From NCBI RefSeq assembly GCF_016745235.1, contig NZ_JAELVM010000001.1, positions 571,856 through 635,855 on the forward strand: a DNA stretch of 64,000 nucleotides. Direction: 5' to 3'. The stretch's first letter is position 1. Every line of letters starts with the position of its first letter. The DNA is from Chryseobacterium endalhagicum. GTDB taxonomy: Bacteria > Bacteroidota > Bacteroidia > Flavobacteriales > Weeksellaceae. The notes below the pieces were generated by a model, which made no database searches, was not told the origin of the DNA, and saw nothing but the letters and a program-made list of their open reading frames with translations. The position numbers and the translations under genes were made by a program. Positions 1-8,922 of the stretch are shown here, in pieces.

Positions 1-1
1 T

Positions 2-1024
2 GGAATTTACTTTTTTACGAATGCGGAACAGTTATTGAAAAACGGAAGCGGTCCTTATTTTTACCTTCCGAAGCTCGAACATTATAAAGAAGCCCGCTGG
101 TGGAATGATGTTTTTGTTTTTGCCCAGCAGTACATTGGGATTCCAGCCGGAACCATAAAAGCTACGGTTTTGATCGAAACAATTACAGCCTCATTTCAGA
201 TTGATGAAATTTTATTTGAATTAAAAGAACACAGCGCAGGCCTGAACTGCGGACGGTGGGATTATATTTTTTCATTTATAAAAAAATTCAGAAACCTTCC
301 CGAATTCATGGTTCCGGACAGAGATCAGGTGACAATGGCTTCACCGTTTATGAGTGCTTATTCAAAAAGAGTGATCGAAATTTGTCATAAAAGAAACGTT
401 CACGCGATTGGAGGAATGGCAGCACAAATTCCTGTAAAAAATGATGATGAGGCGAATCAGGCAGCTTTTGAGAAAGTAAGAAAAGACAAGGAGCGTGAAG
501 TGAAAAACGGGCACGATGGAACCTGGGTGGCTCATCCTGCCTTAGTTTCTGTTGCGAGGGAGGTCTTTGATGAGCATATGCCAAGACAAAATCAGATTGT
601 TAAAAAATTTGAATACCATATTAAAGAAACAGATTTGCTTGAAGTTCCACAGGGAGAGATTACAGAAAAAGGAGTAAGAAAAAATATTAATGTAGGAATT
701 CTGTATCTGGAAAGCTGGCTGATGGGAACCGGAGCAGCAGCCATTTACAACCTGATGGAAGACGCAGCAACCGCAGAAATTTCAAGAACTCAGCTGTGGC
801 AGTGGCTTAAAAATGAAGCTAAACTGGATAATGAGAAGGTATTGACCCGTGAAATGATTCTCCATTGGGAATCCGAAGAAATGTATCACATCGAAAGATA
901 CGTAGGTGAACAGCGTTTCAAAAACGGAAAATTCAACCTTGCCAAAGAACTTTTCAATGAACTGGTATTCTCAGAGAAATTTGAGGAATTCCTGACATTA
1001 AAAGCCTATCCTTTTATTGAGTGA
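2..1024 (+). CDS. aceB: Malate synthase A, C-terminal part (5' end outside window)
   Basis: This is the second enzyme of the glyoxylate shunt; it condenses glyoxylate with acetyl-CoA to give malate in the cytoplasm. The reading frame is open from base 2 and encodes about the last 340 residues of a family usually near 530 residues, so the N-terminus lies upstream of the window. Recognisable family motifs are GLNCGRWDYIFS (active-site Glu/Asp region), a GHDGTWVAHP segment and the ESWLMGTGAAAIYNLMEDAATAE segment region, whose acidic MED residues match the catalytic region of the family. Isocitrate lyase follows about 200 bp downstream on the same strand, which supports the assignment. No truncation is seen at the C-terminus. 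Confidence 0.95.
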   Translation, partial: GIYFFTNAEQLLKNGSGPYFYLPKLEHYKEARWWNDVFVFAQQYIGIPAGTIKATVLIETITASFQIDEILFELKEHSAGLNCGRWDYIFSFIKKFRNLPEFMVPDRDQVTMASPFMSAYSKRVIEICHKRNVHAIGGMAAQIPVKNDDEANQAAFEKVRKDKEREVKNGHDGTWVAHPALVSVAREVFDEHMPRQNQIVKKFEYHIKETDLLEVPQGEITEKGVRKNINVGILYLESWLMGTGAAAIYNLMEDAATAEISRTQLWQWLKNEAKLDNEKVLTREMILHWESEEMYHIERYVGEQRFKNGKFNLAKELFNELVFSEKFEEFLTLKAYPFIE

Positions 1025-1116
1025 CAGCGGAATAGAGTGGGAGTGTAGGAGAGTTTTAGTGTAGGAGAGTTTGAGTGTGCTAAAGCTAAGAACAAAGAAA
1101 GCTGAACATTCCAATT

Positions 1117-1151
1117 CATAACTCATAACTCATAACTCAAAACTCATAACT
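1117..1151. repeat. Heptanucleotide tandem repeat, unit CATAACT x5
   Basis: Five head-to-tail 7-nt units (CATAACT, one of them CAAAACT) lie in the aceB-aceA spacer. The flanks on both sides (1030-1080 and 1160-1200) are looser repeats of the same texture, such as gtaggagag and ctcaaacac. Comparable 7-nt arrays occur at 8341, 31875 and 48473. Confidence 0.85.
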
Positions 1152-1222
1152 AAATATTACAGTCTAAAACACTCCAACTCTCAAACACTCAAACCTCAAC
1201 TAAATCCTAACAAAAAAATATT

Positions 1223-2503
1223 ATGAAAACAAGACAAGAACAAATCCAGGCTCTGGAAAACGATTGGTTAACTAATCCACGCTGGACCGGAGTAAAAAGA
1301 ACGTATACCGCTGAGGAAGTATTAAAACTTCGCGGTTCTTATAAAATAGATTATACCATTGCAACAGAAATGTCTAAAAAATTCTGGGACAAACTGAATA
1401 CCCAGGATTTCGTTGCAGGACTGGGTGCATTGACCGGAAACCAAGCGGTTCAGGAAGTGGATGCAGGCCTTGAAGCGATCTATCTTTCCGGATGGCAGGT
1501 TGCTGCTGATGCAAATCTTTCAGGAGAAATGTATCCTGACCAGTCATTATATCCAGCCAATTCAGTGCCTTCTGTTGTGAAAAAGATCAATAATGCTTTA
1601 CTGAGAGCAGATCAGATCCAGTCGGTGAGCGGAAACGGAGATAAAGAATATCTGGTTCCGATTATTGCAGATGCTGAAGCGGGATTCGGAGGCAATCTGA
1701 ATGCTTTTGAACTGATGAAGCAGATGATTGAGGCAGGAGCAGCGGGAGTTCATTTTGAAGACCAGCTTTCTTCCGCAAAAAAATGCGGGCACCTGGGCGG
1801 AAAAGTTTTGGTTCCTACTCAGGAAGCGATTAATAAACTGATTGCGGCCCGTCTGGCTTCCGATGTATTAGGCGTTCCAAGTATCATTATTGCAAGAACT
1901 GATGCAGATGCGGCAGATCTTCTGACTTCAGATATTGACGAAAGAGATAAAAAGTTTGTGACGGGAGAAAGAACTTTCGAAGGCTTTTATGTAGTGAACA
2001 ATGGAGTAGAGCAGGGAATTGACCGCGGTCTTTCCTATGCACCGTATGCGGATCTGATCTGGATGGAAACCTCAAATCCTGATCTGGAACAGGCCAGAAA
2101 ATTTGCAGAAGGAATTCATGCTCAGTTTCCGGGGAAAATGCTGGCTTATAACTGTTCGCCATCGTTCAACTGGGCGGCAAGGCTGAGTGTGGAAGAAATG
2201 GCCAATTTCCGTGAAGAGTTGGCAAAAATGGGCTATAAATTCCAGTTTATTACCCTTGCAGGTTTCCATGCCCTGAATACTGCCATGTTTGAATTGGCTC
2301 TTGCTTATAAAGAAAGAGGAATGGCCGGCTATTCTGAGCTTCAGGAACGTGAATTTGCTCTTCAGCAGAAAGGATTCAGAGCGGTAAAACACCAGTCGTT
2401 TGTAGGAACAGGGTATTTTGATGAGGTTCAGAATGTAGTAACCAATGGTTCTTCGGCCACAGTTGCGATGAAAGATTCTACAGAAACAGCACAGTTTCAT
2501 TAA
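1223..2503 (+). CDS. aceA: Isocitrate lyase
   Basis: This enzyme cleaves isocitrate to glyoxylate and succinate and is the committed step of the glyoxylate shunt, allowing growth on acetate or fatty acids. The 426-residue protein matches the short bacterial form. The catalytic loop is visible as [13 protein letters not shown], with the active-site Cys in KKCGH, and the metal-binding stretch DAEAGFGG precedes it. The start is the ATG at 1223, which begins [15 protein letters not shown], the usual N-terminus of the family. It follows malate synthase and is closed by a terminator-like hairpin at 2536-2567, so the two genes may be co-transcribed, although the long repeat-bearing spacer leaves room for a separate promoter. 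Confidence 0.97.
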   Translation: MKTRQEQIQALENDWLTNPRWTGVKRTYTAEEVLKLRGSYKIDYTIATEMSKKFWDKLNTQDFVAGLGALTGNQAVQEVDAGLEAIYLSGWQVAADANLSGEMYPDQSLYPANSVPSVVKKINNALLRADQIQSVSGNGDKEYLVPIIADAEAGFGGNLNAFELMKQMIEAGAAGVHFEDQLSSAKKCGHLGGKVLVPTQEAINKLIAARLASDVLGVPSIIIARTDADAADLLTSDIDERDKKFVTGERTFEGFYVVNNGVEQGIDRGLSYAPYADLIWMETSNPDLEQARKFAEGIHAQFPGKMLAYNCSPSFNWAARLSVEEMANFREELAKMGYKFQFITLAGFHALNTAMFELALAYKERGMAGYSELQEREFALQQKGFRAVKHQSFVGTGYFDEVQNVVTNGSSATVAMKDSTETAQFH

Positions 2504-2535
2504 TCATTTTCCATATAAATAAGATTTTTTGATGT

Positions 2536-2567
2536 AAGCCTTCTCAATTCTGGGAAGGCTTTTTTTG
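2536..2567 (+). terminator. Intrinsic terminator after aceA
   Basis: An inverted repeat aagccttc/gaaggctt with a ten-base loop is followed by a run of T. It lies 33 bp past the aceA stop codon. Confidence 0.85.
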
Positions 2568-3272
2568 TGGAAGGGCAAGAACTGGAATAGTGAAAAAAGA
2601 TGAAGATCGTTCGTTATTTTTATAATATACCTCTTTTCGGTTTATATTTTACATGATGTATAGGGTTTGTTATGCTGTATTTTCTGTTAATAAAGTATTA
2701 TCTGTTCGGAAAATATGTGTTAATTGATTAGTTGTTATGGGTTGATATTTAGCTTGTTAAATATATATAGTGTTAACTGCTCTTACGGCTGGTTTATTTT
2801 TTTTGTGATTTGTATTAGTTTTGAACAGAACGAAATGATATAAAATTTAAAGTGTCAGTTTACGGATTAAAAACACATTTATGAAACAAAATAATAATTA
2901 AAAAAACATAACAAGTCGGGACCATTGGGAACGGTTAAAAAAAATGGTACCTCACCATTGCCCAGGATTTAAGATCATCGGATAATACAAGCAGTAAGGT
3001 ATTTCGAACAAAAGTAAAGATGAAAAAAAGATGTTCCACTGCAGTATATTGAAAATTACATCCTCACAAAGATGATCAGCGCAAGAGGGAAAAAGTAGAT
3101 TCTAAAAACACAAATGATGATGATGAAGTATGCCGCTGGGCAGGCCTGCTTCATCTTTTTTATGGGATAATTTCTAAAAAATCACTGAAAATTTAATCCA
3201 TTTTTAACCTGTCCATCATTATAATCAGAATCAAAAGTTCATATATTTGATAGTAAATAGAATGCAGGCAGA
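2568..3272 (+). other. Gene-poor spacer with a possible short unassigned transcript
   Basis: No ORF longer than about 15 codons with a plausible start is seen on the forward strand in this 700-bp spacer. A TAnnTTTG-like box (TAGTTTTG) lies at 2816-2823, and a hairpin followed by a T-run at 3122-3161 ends the segment. Between them is a very short ORF at 2881 (MKQNNN then stop), and a frame that reads SRDHWERLKKMVPHHCPGF without a start. The arrangement would suit a small RNA or a decayed small-peptide gene, but neither is established. The first 200 bp (2600-2800) is plain AT-rich sequence. Confidence 0.35.
3122..3161 (+). terminator. Orphan terminator-like hairpin
   Basis: gatgaag at 3122-3128 pairs with cttcatc at 3149-3155, with an inner GC-rich stem, and is followed by a T-run. 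No gene of ordinary length ends just upstream, so it may close a small RNA or small-peptide transcript. Confidence 0.6.
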
Positions 3273-3662
3273 ATGAATTTAGTATATGAAAAAAAGATAG
3301 TGGTAACAGAAAAGCATATAGACCAGAATAACCATGTGAATAATGTACAGTATGTGCATTGGGTAGAAAAAATGGCGGCTGAGCACTGGGAGCTAGTAAA
3401 ACATAAAACGGATTGTCCTGAGGATATCTGGATGCTCCTTGATCATCACATCCAATACAAAAAGCAGGTGTACCTAAACGATAGTATAACCGTAAAAACA
3501 TATCCTAAAAGCCCGGAAGGAATCAGACAGCCCCGGAAAGTGGAATTTTACTGTGATGATCAGCTGGTTGTGGATTCGCTTACCCTTTGGATCTTAATTG
3601 ATAAAGAAACAAAGAAAGTAAAGCGGCTGCATGAGAACTGGCTGGAAGATATCAGTAAATAA
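3273..3662 (+). CDS. Acyl-CoA thioesterase, hotdog fold (YbgC/4-HBT-like)
   Basis: A small 129-residue hotdog-fold protein predicted to hydrolyse an acyl-CoA or acyl-ACP thioester. The signature near the N-terminus, DQNNHVNNVQYVHWVEKMAAEHW, matches the active-site helix of the YbgC/FadM-type thioesterases, with the catalytic Asp position occupied by the D of HIDQNNHVNN. The length is typical of a single hotdog domain. There is no signal peptide. It is flanked by spacers and a bidirectional terminator, so it is probably monocistronic. Substrate specificity cannot be read from the sequence. Confidence 0.85.
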   Translation: MNLVYEKKIVVTEKHIDQNNHVNNVQYVHWVEKMAAEHWELVKHKTDCPEDIWMLLDHHIQYKKQVYLNDSITVKTYPKSPEGIRQPRKVEFYCDDQLVVDSLTLWILIDKETKKVKRLHENWLEDISK

Positions 3663-3695
3663 TGTTCTGCCGTTTCCGGTGAAGTAATGATCAAA

Positions 3696-3721
3696 AAAAG
3701 GCTGCCACCGGCAGCCTTTTG
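3696..3721. terminator. Bidirectional terminator between convergent genes
   Basis: A stem ggctgcc/ggcagcc with A-run on the left and T-run on the right sits between the convergent thioesterase gene and the T9SS-exported protein gene. It can serve both strands. Confidence 0.85.
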
Positions 3722-3742
3722 TATGGTTAAATGAAAAATTGA

Positions 3743-5302
3743 TTATTTTTTGATGGCTTTCAGAGTTTTTGTATCGCCATTATTCATTTTTAGAGAAATA
3801 AAGTAAACGCCTTGTTTTAAATCGCCCAGATACAGTGATGCAGACGGTTTTTCAATGACTTTAACCAGTCTTCCTGAAGTGTCTATTATACTGATTGATT
3901 TTACTTCGGCTACATCTGAAATGGTAACAACATCCGTGAAAGGATTGGGAGCTACACTGATCTTTTTTGTCTTATCAGCCACTTCCTGAGTAGAAAGAGC
4001 TGTGCTGTCATAAGCAGAAATCTGGAATTCCCCACTCGCTTCACTGGAATCATATTTCCATGCACTTACGTATAAGGTAGCGCCTGGAGTCTGTCCTGTT
4101 AATGAAATTAGCGAGAAAAAGCCATCACCGCCGTCATCGTTACATCCAATTTCTGTTAAAGAGCCACAGGCCCCGCTATATACGGAAAGTGATGAGTCTC
4201 CAAATGAAGAACCTGCTGCTTCCCTGGTTTCTATAGTGATATTACCGCTTTGTGGAACCACAACACTAAACCATACATTTTCTGTAGCATCCGAATTACA
4301 GGAAGGTAATGTTCCGTCTGTCATAGCCTCGGTATTGACAGATGTAACTGCTCCTGAAGTGAAATCTGTTCCTATCGTTAATGGAGTAGCTCCTGAGCAA
4401 TTATCATTAGCAGGTGGTACCGGTTCATAGGCTGAAATCTGGAATTCCCCGTTATCTGTATCAGAATCATATTTCCATACGCTTACGTAAAGAGTCGCTC
4501 CGGGAGTTTGTCCGGTTAATATTAGAGTCGAAAAGTCACCATTGTTACCGTCATCATTACAGCCTACCTCTGTTAAAGAACCACAACTTCCGCTGTAAGC
4601 AGTAAGTACCGAATTATCAAATGATGATCCTGCAACCTCACGGGTTTCTATCTTCAGGTTTCCGCTTGCAGGGACAACTACGCTAAACCATACATTTTCA
4701 CTGGCATCTGAAGAACATGAAGGTACTGTTCCGTCTGTCGTAGCTCCATAATTGGCAGAAGTGATTGCTCCTGACGTGAAATCTGTTCCTACTGTTAGTG
4801 GAGTAGCCTGTGAGCAATTATCATTAGTAGCTGGTAGAGGGTCGTATGCTGAAATCTGGAATTCCCCGTTATCTGTATCGGAATCATATTTCCATACGCT
4901 TACGTAAAGAGTGGCTCCGGGAGTTTGCCCGGTTAATGTCAGAATCGAAAACAAATCATTGTTACCGTCATCATTACAATCAATCTCTGTTAAAGAACCA
5001 CAGCTTCCGCTGTAAGCCGTAAGTACGGAATCATCAAATGAGGATCCTGAGACCTCGCGGGTTTCTATCTTAAGATTCCCACTTGCAGGAACAACTACGC
5101 TGAACCACACGTTTTCTACCGCATCTGCATTACAGGACGGAAGTGAACCATCGGTAGTGGCGCTGATATTGGTAGAAGTAATGGCTCCTGAAGTAAAATC
5201 GGTGCCTACAGTGAGTGATGTTGCTCCTGAGCAATCGTCATTTTGTGCATAAACCAACGTGGCAGCCAATAATGACAGACAAAATAGTAATTTTTTTTTC
5301 AT
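3743..5302 (-). CDS. T9SS-exported protein with three tandem repeat domains
   Basis: A 519-residue secreted protein. A signal peptide ends around residue 19 (LLAATLVYAQ). Three copies of a roughly 140-residue module follow, each opening with a (N)DDCS/NDNCS-ATPLTVG segment, then an ENVWFSVVVP strand, an acidic CNDDGN segment and TLYVSVWKYDSDT. The last 80 residues are a type IX secretion sorting domain: VAPNPF, a beta-rich stretch with GRLVKVI, GVYFISLK and a KTLKAIKK end. The repeats are also very similar at DNA level, most clearly the first two, which indicates recent internal duplication or ongoing homogenisation. The modules resemble PPC-like beta-sandwich domains, and a surface adhesive or carbohydrate-binding role is only a guess. 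A TATATTTG box at 5418-5425 on the minus strand would give a leader of about 110 nt. Confidence 0.88.
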   Translation of the reverse strand: MKKKLLFCLSLLAATLVYAQNDDCSGATSLTVGTDFTSGAITSTNISATTDGSLPSCNADAVENVWFSVVVPASGNLKIETREVSGSSFDDSVLTAYSGSCGSLTEIDCNDDGNNDLFSILTLTGQTPGATLYVSVWKYDSDTDNGEFQISAYDPLPATNDNCSQATPLTVGTDFTSGAITSANYGATTDGTVPSCSSDASENVWFSVVVPASGNLKIETREVAGSSFDNSVLTAYSGSCGSLTEVGCNDDGNNGDFSTLILTGQTPGATLYVSVWKYDSDTDNGEFQISAYEPVPPANDNCSGATPLTIGTDFTSGAVTSVNTEAMTDGTLPSCNSDATENVWFSVVVPQSGNITIETREAAGSSFGDSSLSVYSGACGSLTEIGCNDDGGDGFFSLISLTGQTPGATLYVSAWKYDSSEASGEFQISAYDSTALSTQEVADKTKKISVAPNPFTDVVTISDVAEVKSISIIDTSGRLVKVIEKPSASLYLGDLKQGVYFISLKMNNGDTKTLKAIKK

Positions 5303-5767
5303 AATTTTTTTTTAATTTTTTGATATAAAACTGCCTGGTTTTTCAGACAATTGATTTAATTTTTACAGTGATTTAAATGATCAATTTATTAGTTGTTGTG
5401 ATTGTTTATGTTTTTCACAAATATATGATATTTATTAAAATATACTCATGTTAAATCGATGTAATGCACAGTAAAACAATGTGTTTGTAAAATTTGGTTT
5501 AAATTATTTTTATTTCTTAACTCTTGATTTTGTACGAATTTTTATGATTGATTTCATTTAAAGAATTTAATTCGTTTGTTTTAATAGTTTAGTTAATTTA
5601 ATCAATCAATTTTATTGCTTCAAAATGATAAAATAGAGCTGAAAAAATCTTCAGATTATTTTAAACCGGTAACCTGATTTTATAAAATCTTTATTGAGGA
5701 ATCCGGCAGTTTATTTTTCCAAACGCAGTACGCAACTTATAATTATGTTTTGTCATATCTTTGCATT
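5303..5767. other. AT-rich divergent spacer with promoters
   Basis: This 465-bp spacer separates the divergent T9SS-protein and queD genes. It holds a minus-strand TATATTTG box at 5418-5425 and a plus-strand TATCTTTG box at 5756-5763. No ORF, repeat or stable hairpin is evident in the rest. Confidence 0.6.
5756..5763 (+). promoter_or_regulatory. -7 promoter box TATCTTTG of queD, apparently leaderless
   Basis: The box matches the Bacteroidota TAnnTTTG consensus and ends only four bases before the ATG at 5768. If transcription starts the usual few bases downstream of the box, the mRNA would have essentially no 5' leader. Confidence 0.65.
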
Positions 5768-6214
5768 ATGATACGTATTACAAAAATTTTCACATTCGAG
5801 ACAGCCCACGTGCTGTACAACTACGATGGGAAATGTAAAAATATGCACGGACATTCCTATAAGCTGTTTGTAACGGTTAAAGGAAGGCCAATTAATGATT
5901 TGGAGAATCCCAAAAACGGGATGGTAGTTGATTTTGGAGATATTAAAAGTATCGTAAAATCTGAGATTGTGGATCTTTGGGATCATGCAGTACTTGTTAA
6001 CGCACTGTCCCCGCATAAAGAGCTGGGCGAAGATCTTGAAAATAAAGGGCATAAAGTAATTTACTGCAGCTTTCAGCCTACCTGCGAAAATATGCTGTAC
6101 GCTATTGCCGCGAAAATAAAATCTAAACTTCCGGCTGAGATTTCTCTTGCCTATCTTAAACTTCACGAAACAGAAAACTCTTATGGAGAGTGGTTCGCGG
6201 AAGACAATAAGTAA
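5768..6214 (+). CDS. queD: 6-carboxytetrahydropterin synthase (QueD/PTPS family)
   Basis: This enzyme converts dihydroneopterin triphosphate to 6-carboxytetrahydropterin in the queuosine/7-deazaguanine pathway. Zinc-ligand histidines are visible in FETAHVLYN and in MHGHSYKLFV, and the conserved C-terminal CEN and LHETENSYGEW motifs are present. The start at 5768 is chosen because it begins MIRITKIFTFETAH as in the family; the open frame extends six codons upstream but those contain the promoter box. Product length is 148 residues. The LpxH-like gene follows 30 bp downstream and is probably co-transcribed. No other queuosine gene is in the window. Confidence 0.9.
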   Translation: MIRITKIFTFETAHVLYNYDGKCKNMHGHSYKLFVTVKGRPINDLENPKNGMVVDFGDIKSIVKSEIVDLWDHAVLVNALSPHKELGEDLENKGHKVIYCSFQPTCENMLYAIAAKIKSKLPAEISLAYLKLHETENSYGEWFAEDNK

Positions 6215-6244
6215 TCATAATTTATCCACAAAAAGATCAGACTG

Positions 6245-7036
6245 GTGTTAAAGACAATTATTAATTTAGAACCTGGAAAAAAGGTGTATTTCGCTTCAGA
6301 TCAGCATTTTGGAGCTCCTAATCCTAAGGAGAGCAAAGTGCGTGAAGAGAAATTTATCCGCTGGATGGATGAGATCAAAGAAGATGCGCAGGTTTTGTTT
6401 TTAATGGGTGACCTTTTTGATTTCTGGCACGAATGGAAGCACGTAATTCCCAAAGGCTATGTGCGTGTTCTTGGAAAAATAGCTGAACTGAAAGACCGGG
6501 GAATCCACATCTATTTCTTTGTAGGAAACCATGATCTCTGGATGAAGGATTATCTTGAAGAAGAGATTGGATGTACGGTTTTTTATCAGAAGCAGTATTT
6601 CGAAATGGGCGGAAAACAGTTTCTGCTGGCTCATGGCGACGGTCTGGGGCCTGGTGATAAAGGCTACAAAAGAATGAAAAAGCTGTTTACCAATCCTGTG
6701 GCACAGTGGTTTTTCAAATGGGTGCATCCGGATATTGCCATGAAGCTTGCCTTATACCTTTCCCAGAAAAATAAAATGATTTCCGGAGAAGAAGATAAAG
6801 CCTTTTTAGGTGAGGATAAAGAGTTTCTGGTCATTTATTCAAAAGAAAAACTCAGAACACAGAATATAGACTATTTCATCTATGGACACCGCCACCTTCC
6901 CATGGTGCTGGAGCTTGAGCAAAAGGCAAAATACATCAACCTTGGCGACTGGATCTCCTATTTTACATACGGGGTTTTTGAAAAGGATTTTGAGCTGAAA
7001 ACATTTAAGGATGGGACAAAAAAAAACTACCCCTGA
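6245..7036 (+). CDS. lpxH: UDP-2,3-diacylglucosamine diphosphatase (LpxH-like metallophosphoesterase)
   Basis: This protein is predicted to hydrolyse UDP-2,3-diacylglucosamine to lipid X in lipid A synthesis at the inner membrane face. The calcineurin-type metal motifs appear in order: SDQHFG (D-x-H), MGDLFDFWHEW, GNHD, HGDG and YGHRH. The 263-residue length fits the family in Bacteroidota. The start is GTG at 6245; there is no in-frame ATG before the first motif. It lies 30 bp after queD. The substrate is inferred from family resemblance, as other metallophosphoesterases share these motifs. Confidence 0.85.
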   Translation: MLKTIINLEPGKKVYFASDQHFGAPNPKESKVREEKFIRWMDEIKEDAQVLFLMGDLFDFWHEWKHVIPKGYVRVLGKIAELKDRGIHIYFFVGNHDLWMKDYLEEEIGCTVFYQKQYFEMGGKQFLLAHGDGLGPGDKGYKRMKKLFTNPVAQWFFKWVHPDIAMKLALYLSQKNKMISGEEDKAFLGEDKEFLVIYSKEKLRTQNIDYFIYGHRHLPMVLELEQKAKYINLGDWISYFTYGVFEKDFELKTFKDGTKKNYP

Positions 7037-7171
7037 GAGAGAGGTAATTTTCGAATGAACCGAAGCTCACTCTTGTTTTTAATCCATATTCCGGTTAGGT
7101 AATTGCAATAAGTTTACCAAAGTATAATTCATCGGTAAAAAAATAATGAAAAAATAAATTATGATCACGTA

Positions 7172-8203
7172 ATGATCTCATTTTTAGGTGATAATAATTT
7201 AAAAAAAAATCAAAAAAAATTGGAAAATATATTCAGCATACAGACAGAACAGGATTTCCTGAATGCAGCGGTAGCGACTTTCCGGTATCAATATGAAAAT
7301 GTTGAGATCTACAGAAAGTTCGTGGATTATCTGAAAATAGATCCTGAAAAAGTAGACAGTCTGGCGAAGATTCCTTTCCTCCCGATAGAAATGTTTAAAA
7401 ACCATCAGATCCTGAACAAAAATGCTGCAGCCGGCCTTTTTTTTCAGAGTTCGGGAACTACCCAGATGAATCTTTCAAAGCATTTCATTGCAGATCCGGA
7501 GATCTACGAAGAAAGTATTTACAGAAGTTTTGAGCAGTTTATAGGAAAACCGGAAGACTTTATTTTCCTGGGCCTTCTTCCAAGCTATCTGGAGAAGCAG
7601 AATTCCTCTTTAATTTATATGGTGGATTATCTGATGAAAAAATCTGCAAAGCCGGAAAACGGATATTTTCTTTACAACCATGCTGACTTATTTGAACTTT
7701 TAAAAAATCTTAAAGATAAAAAAGTCATTCTTTTCGGAGTGTCTTTTGCCCTGCTGGATTTTCTTGATACTGTAGATTCCCTGAATTTAACTATCTCCGG
7801 ATCTGAAAATCTTACGGTTATTGAAACTGGCGGCATGAAAGGCAGAAAAGAAGAAATGACCAAAGATGAACTGCTTAAAATTTTGCAGGATGGCTTTAAA
7901 ACAGAGAAAATCTATTCAGAATATTCAATGACGGAACTGCTTTCGCAGGCTTATTCTCTTGGAAATAATGAGTATAAATGTCCGAACTGGATGAAGATCA
8001 TGGTCCGCAATGCAGAAGATCCTTTTTCCTATGAACTGGAAGGAAGAACCGGAGCGGTTAACATTATTGATCTTGCCAATATCCATTCGTGCTCCTTTAT
8101 TGCCACACAGGATCTGGGGAAAACCCTTTCGGGAGACCGATTCCAGGTGCTGGGAAGAATTGACCATTCCGATATCCGTGGGTGCAGTTTATTAGTAAGC
8201 TGA
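7172..8203 (+). CDS. LuxE-family acyl-protein synthetase-like protein
   Basis: A 343-residue protein resembling LuxE/acyl-protein synthetases of the adenylate-forming (ANL) superfamily. Visible features are LAKIPFLPIEMFKNH near residue 70, the P-loop-like FFQSSGTTQMNLSKH, ETGGMKGR and the IYSEYSMTELLSQAYS motif matching the ANL acyl-adenylate-binding region. In bacteria without luciferase such proteins are linked to acyl activation for surface polysaccharide or lipid synthesis, but the substrate here is unknown. The first 16 codons are A-rich and not conserved-looking, so a TTG at 7220 (LENIFSIQTEQDF) is an alternative start to the ATG at 7172. A 7-nt repeat array and the nuclease-like gene follow. 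Confidence 0.75.
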   Translation: MISFLGDNNLKKNQKKLENIFSIQTEQDFLNAAVATFRYQYENVEIYRKFVDYLKIDPEKVDSLAKIPFLPIEMFKNHQILNKNAAAGLFFQSSGTTQMNLSKHFIADPEIYEESIYRSFEQFIGKPEDFIFLGLLPSYLEKQNSSLIYMVDYLMKKSAKPENGYFLYNHADLFELLKNLKDKKVILFGVSFALLDFLDTVDSLNLTISGSENLTVIETGGMKGRKEEMTKDELLKILQDGFKTEKIYSEYSMTELLSQAYSLGNNEYKCPNWMKIMVRNAEDPFSYELEGRTGAVNIIDLANIHSCSFIATQDLGKTLSGDRFQVLGRIDHSDIRGCSLLVS

Positions 8204-8340
8204 GTTGTAGAGTATGAGAGTATTAGGGTTGGAGGGTTTTTGAGTTTCGGAGTGTGAATGTCTGAGATGGTTTTAGAATGAAACTGTAATGTGCTTTAAA
8301 AAAAATAAAATACCTGGAATAATAAAAATCCTAACTTTTA

Positions 8341-8368
8341 ATCCCTAATCCCTAATCCCTAATCCCTA
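8341..8368. repeat. Heptanucleotide tandem repeat, unit ATCCCTA x4
   Basis: Four perfect 7-nt units lie immediately upstream of the ATG at 8377. The unit resembles a telomere-type repeat by chance. The spacer before it (8205-8280) is a looser repeat of gagtgt/gagagt strings. Confidence 0.85.
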
Positions 8369-8376
8369 AATCAATC

Positions 8377-8922
8377 ATGCTGAAAATAGAAGAACTTGTT
8401 CACGCCTACATCCATTCCCACTGCGATTTTGAAAAAGAAATTGTACTGACGAATTATTTCCAGGCAGACTGGGAAGCGGATATGCTGTTCATAGATTCTG
8501 AAGGTTTCAGTCATGAAATTGAGATCAAGCTTTCGAAAAGTGATTTTAAAAACGATTTTAAAAAATCATACCTCAATAAAGATACAGGCGAAAAATTTCT
8601 GAAACATGATAAAATTTCCTGCGGTGATTATATCTGTAACGCGTTCAGTTTTCTGCTGCCGATGGGAATGGTAGAGCATACGGTAATTCCTGAACATTGT
8701 GGAATTATTGAATTTTACCATAATGAAGATACCTGGGAAACCGAATTTTATCTTATAAGAAAACCCAAAAGAGTTCATGAGGATTCTTACTGGAAACTGA
8801 ATGACAAAGATCTTTTTATACGGAAAATGGCTCTGAATTTATTACAGCGTAAACTGGAAATAAAGGGAAAACATGAAGAGCTTATCTTTAAGAATCCTTT
8901 TGATATTAAGAAGGTGAAATAG
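8377..8922 (+). CDS. Orphan PD-(D/E)XK-like nuclease (MmcB-type fold)
   Basis: A 181-residue cytoplasmic protein. The central pattern, EADMLFID followed about ten residues later by HEIEIKLSKSDF, is what the PD-(D/E)XK nuclease core looks like: an Asp on one strand, then E-I-K on the next. The rest is not diagnostic. MmcB-like repair proteins and small restriction-type endonucleases share this fold, but no methylase or repair partner is adjacent. Function is therefore unknown, with a DNA-directed activity inferred from the motif only. The start ATG lies eight bases after a 7-nt tandem repeat, so this array would be part of the 5' leader. Confidence 0.6.
   Translation: MLKIEELVHAYIHSHCDFEKEIVLTNYFQADWEADMLFIDSEGFSHEIEIKLSKSDFKNDFKKSYLNKDTGEKFLKHDKISCGDYICNAFSFLLPMGMVEHTVIPEHCGIIEFYHNEDTWETEFYLIRKPKRVHEDSYWKLNDKDLFIRKMALNLLQRKLEIKGKHEELIFKNPFDIKKVK

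Noticed and set aside
5753..6166. Minus-strand open frame opposite queD
   Set aside because: Antisense shadow of a gene with complete QueD motifs.
8341..8368. Telomere-like or CRISPR-like repeat
   Set aside because: Units are 7 nt with no spacers and only four copies, so it is a simple tandem repeat.
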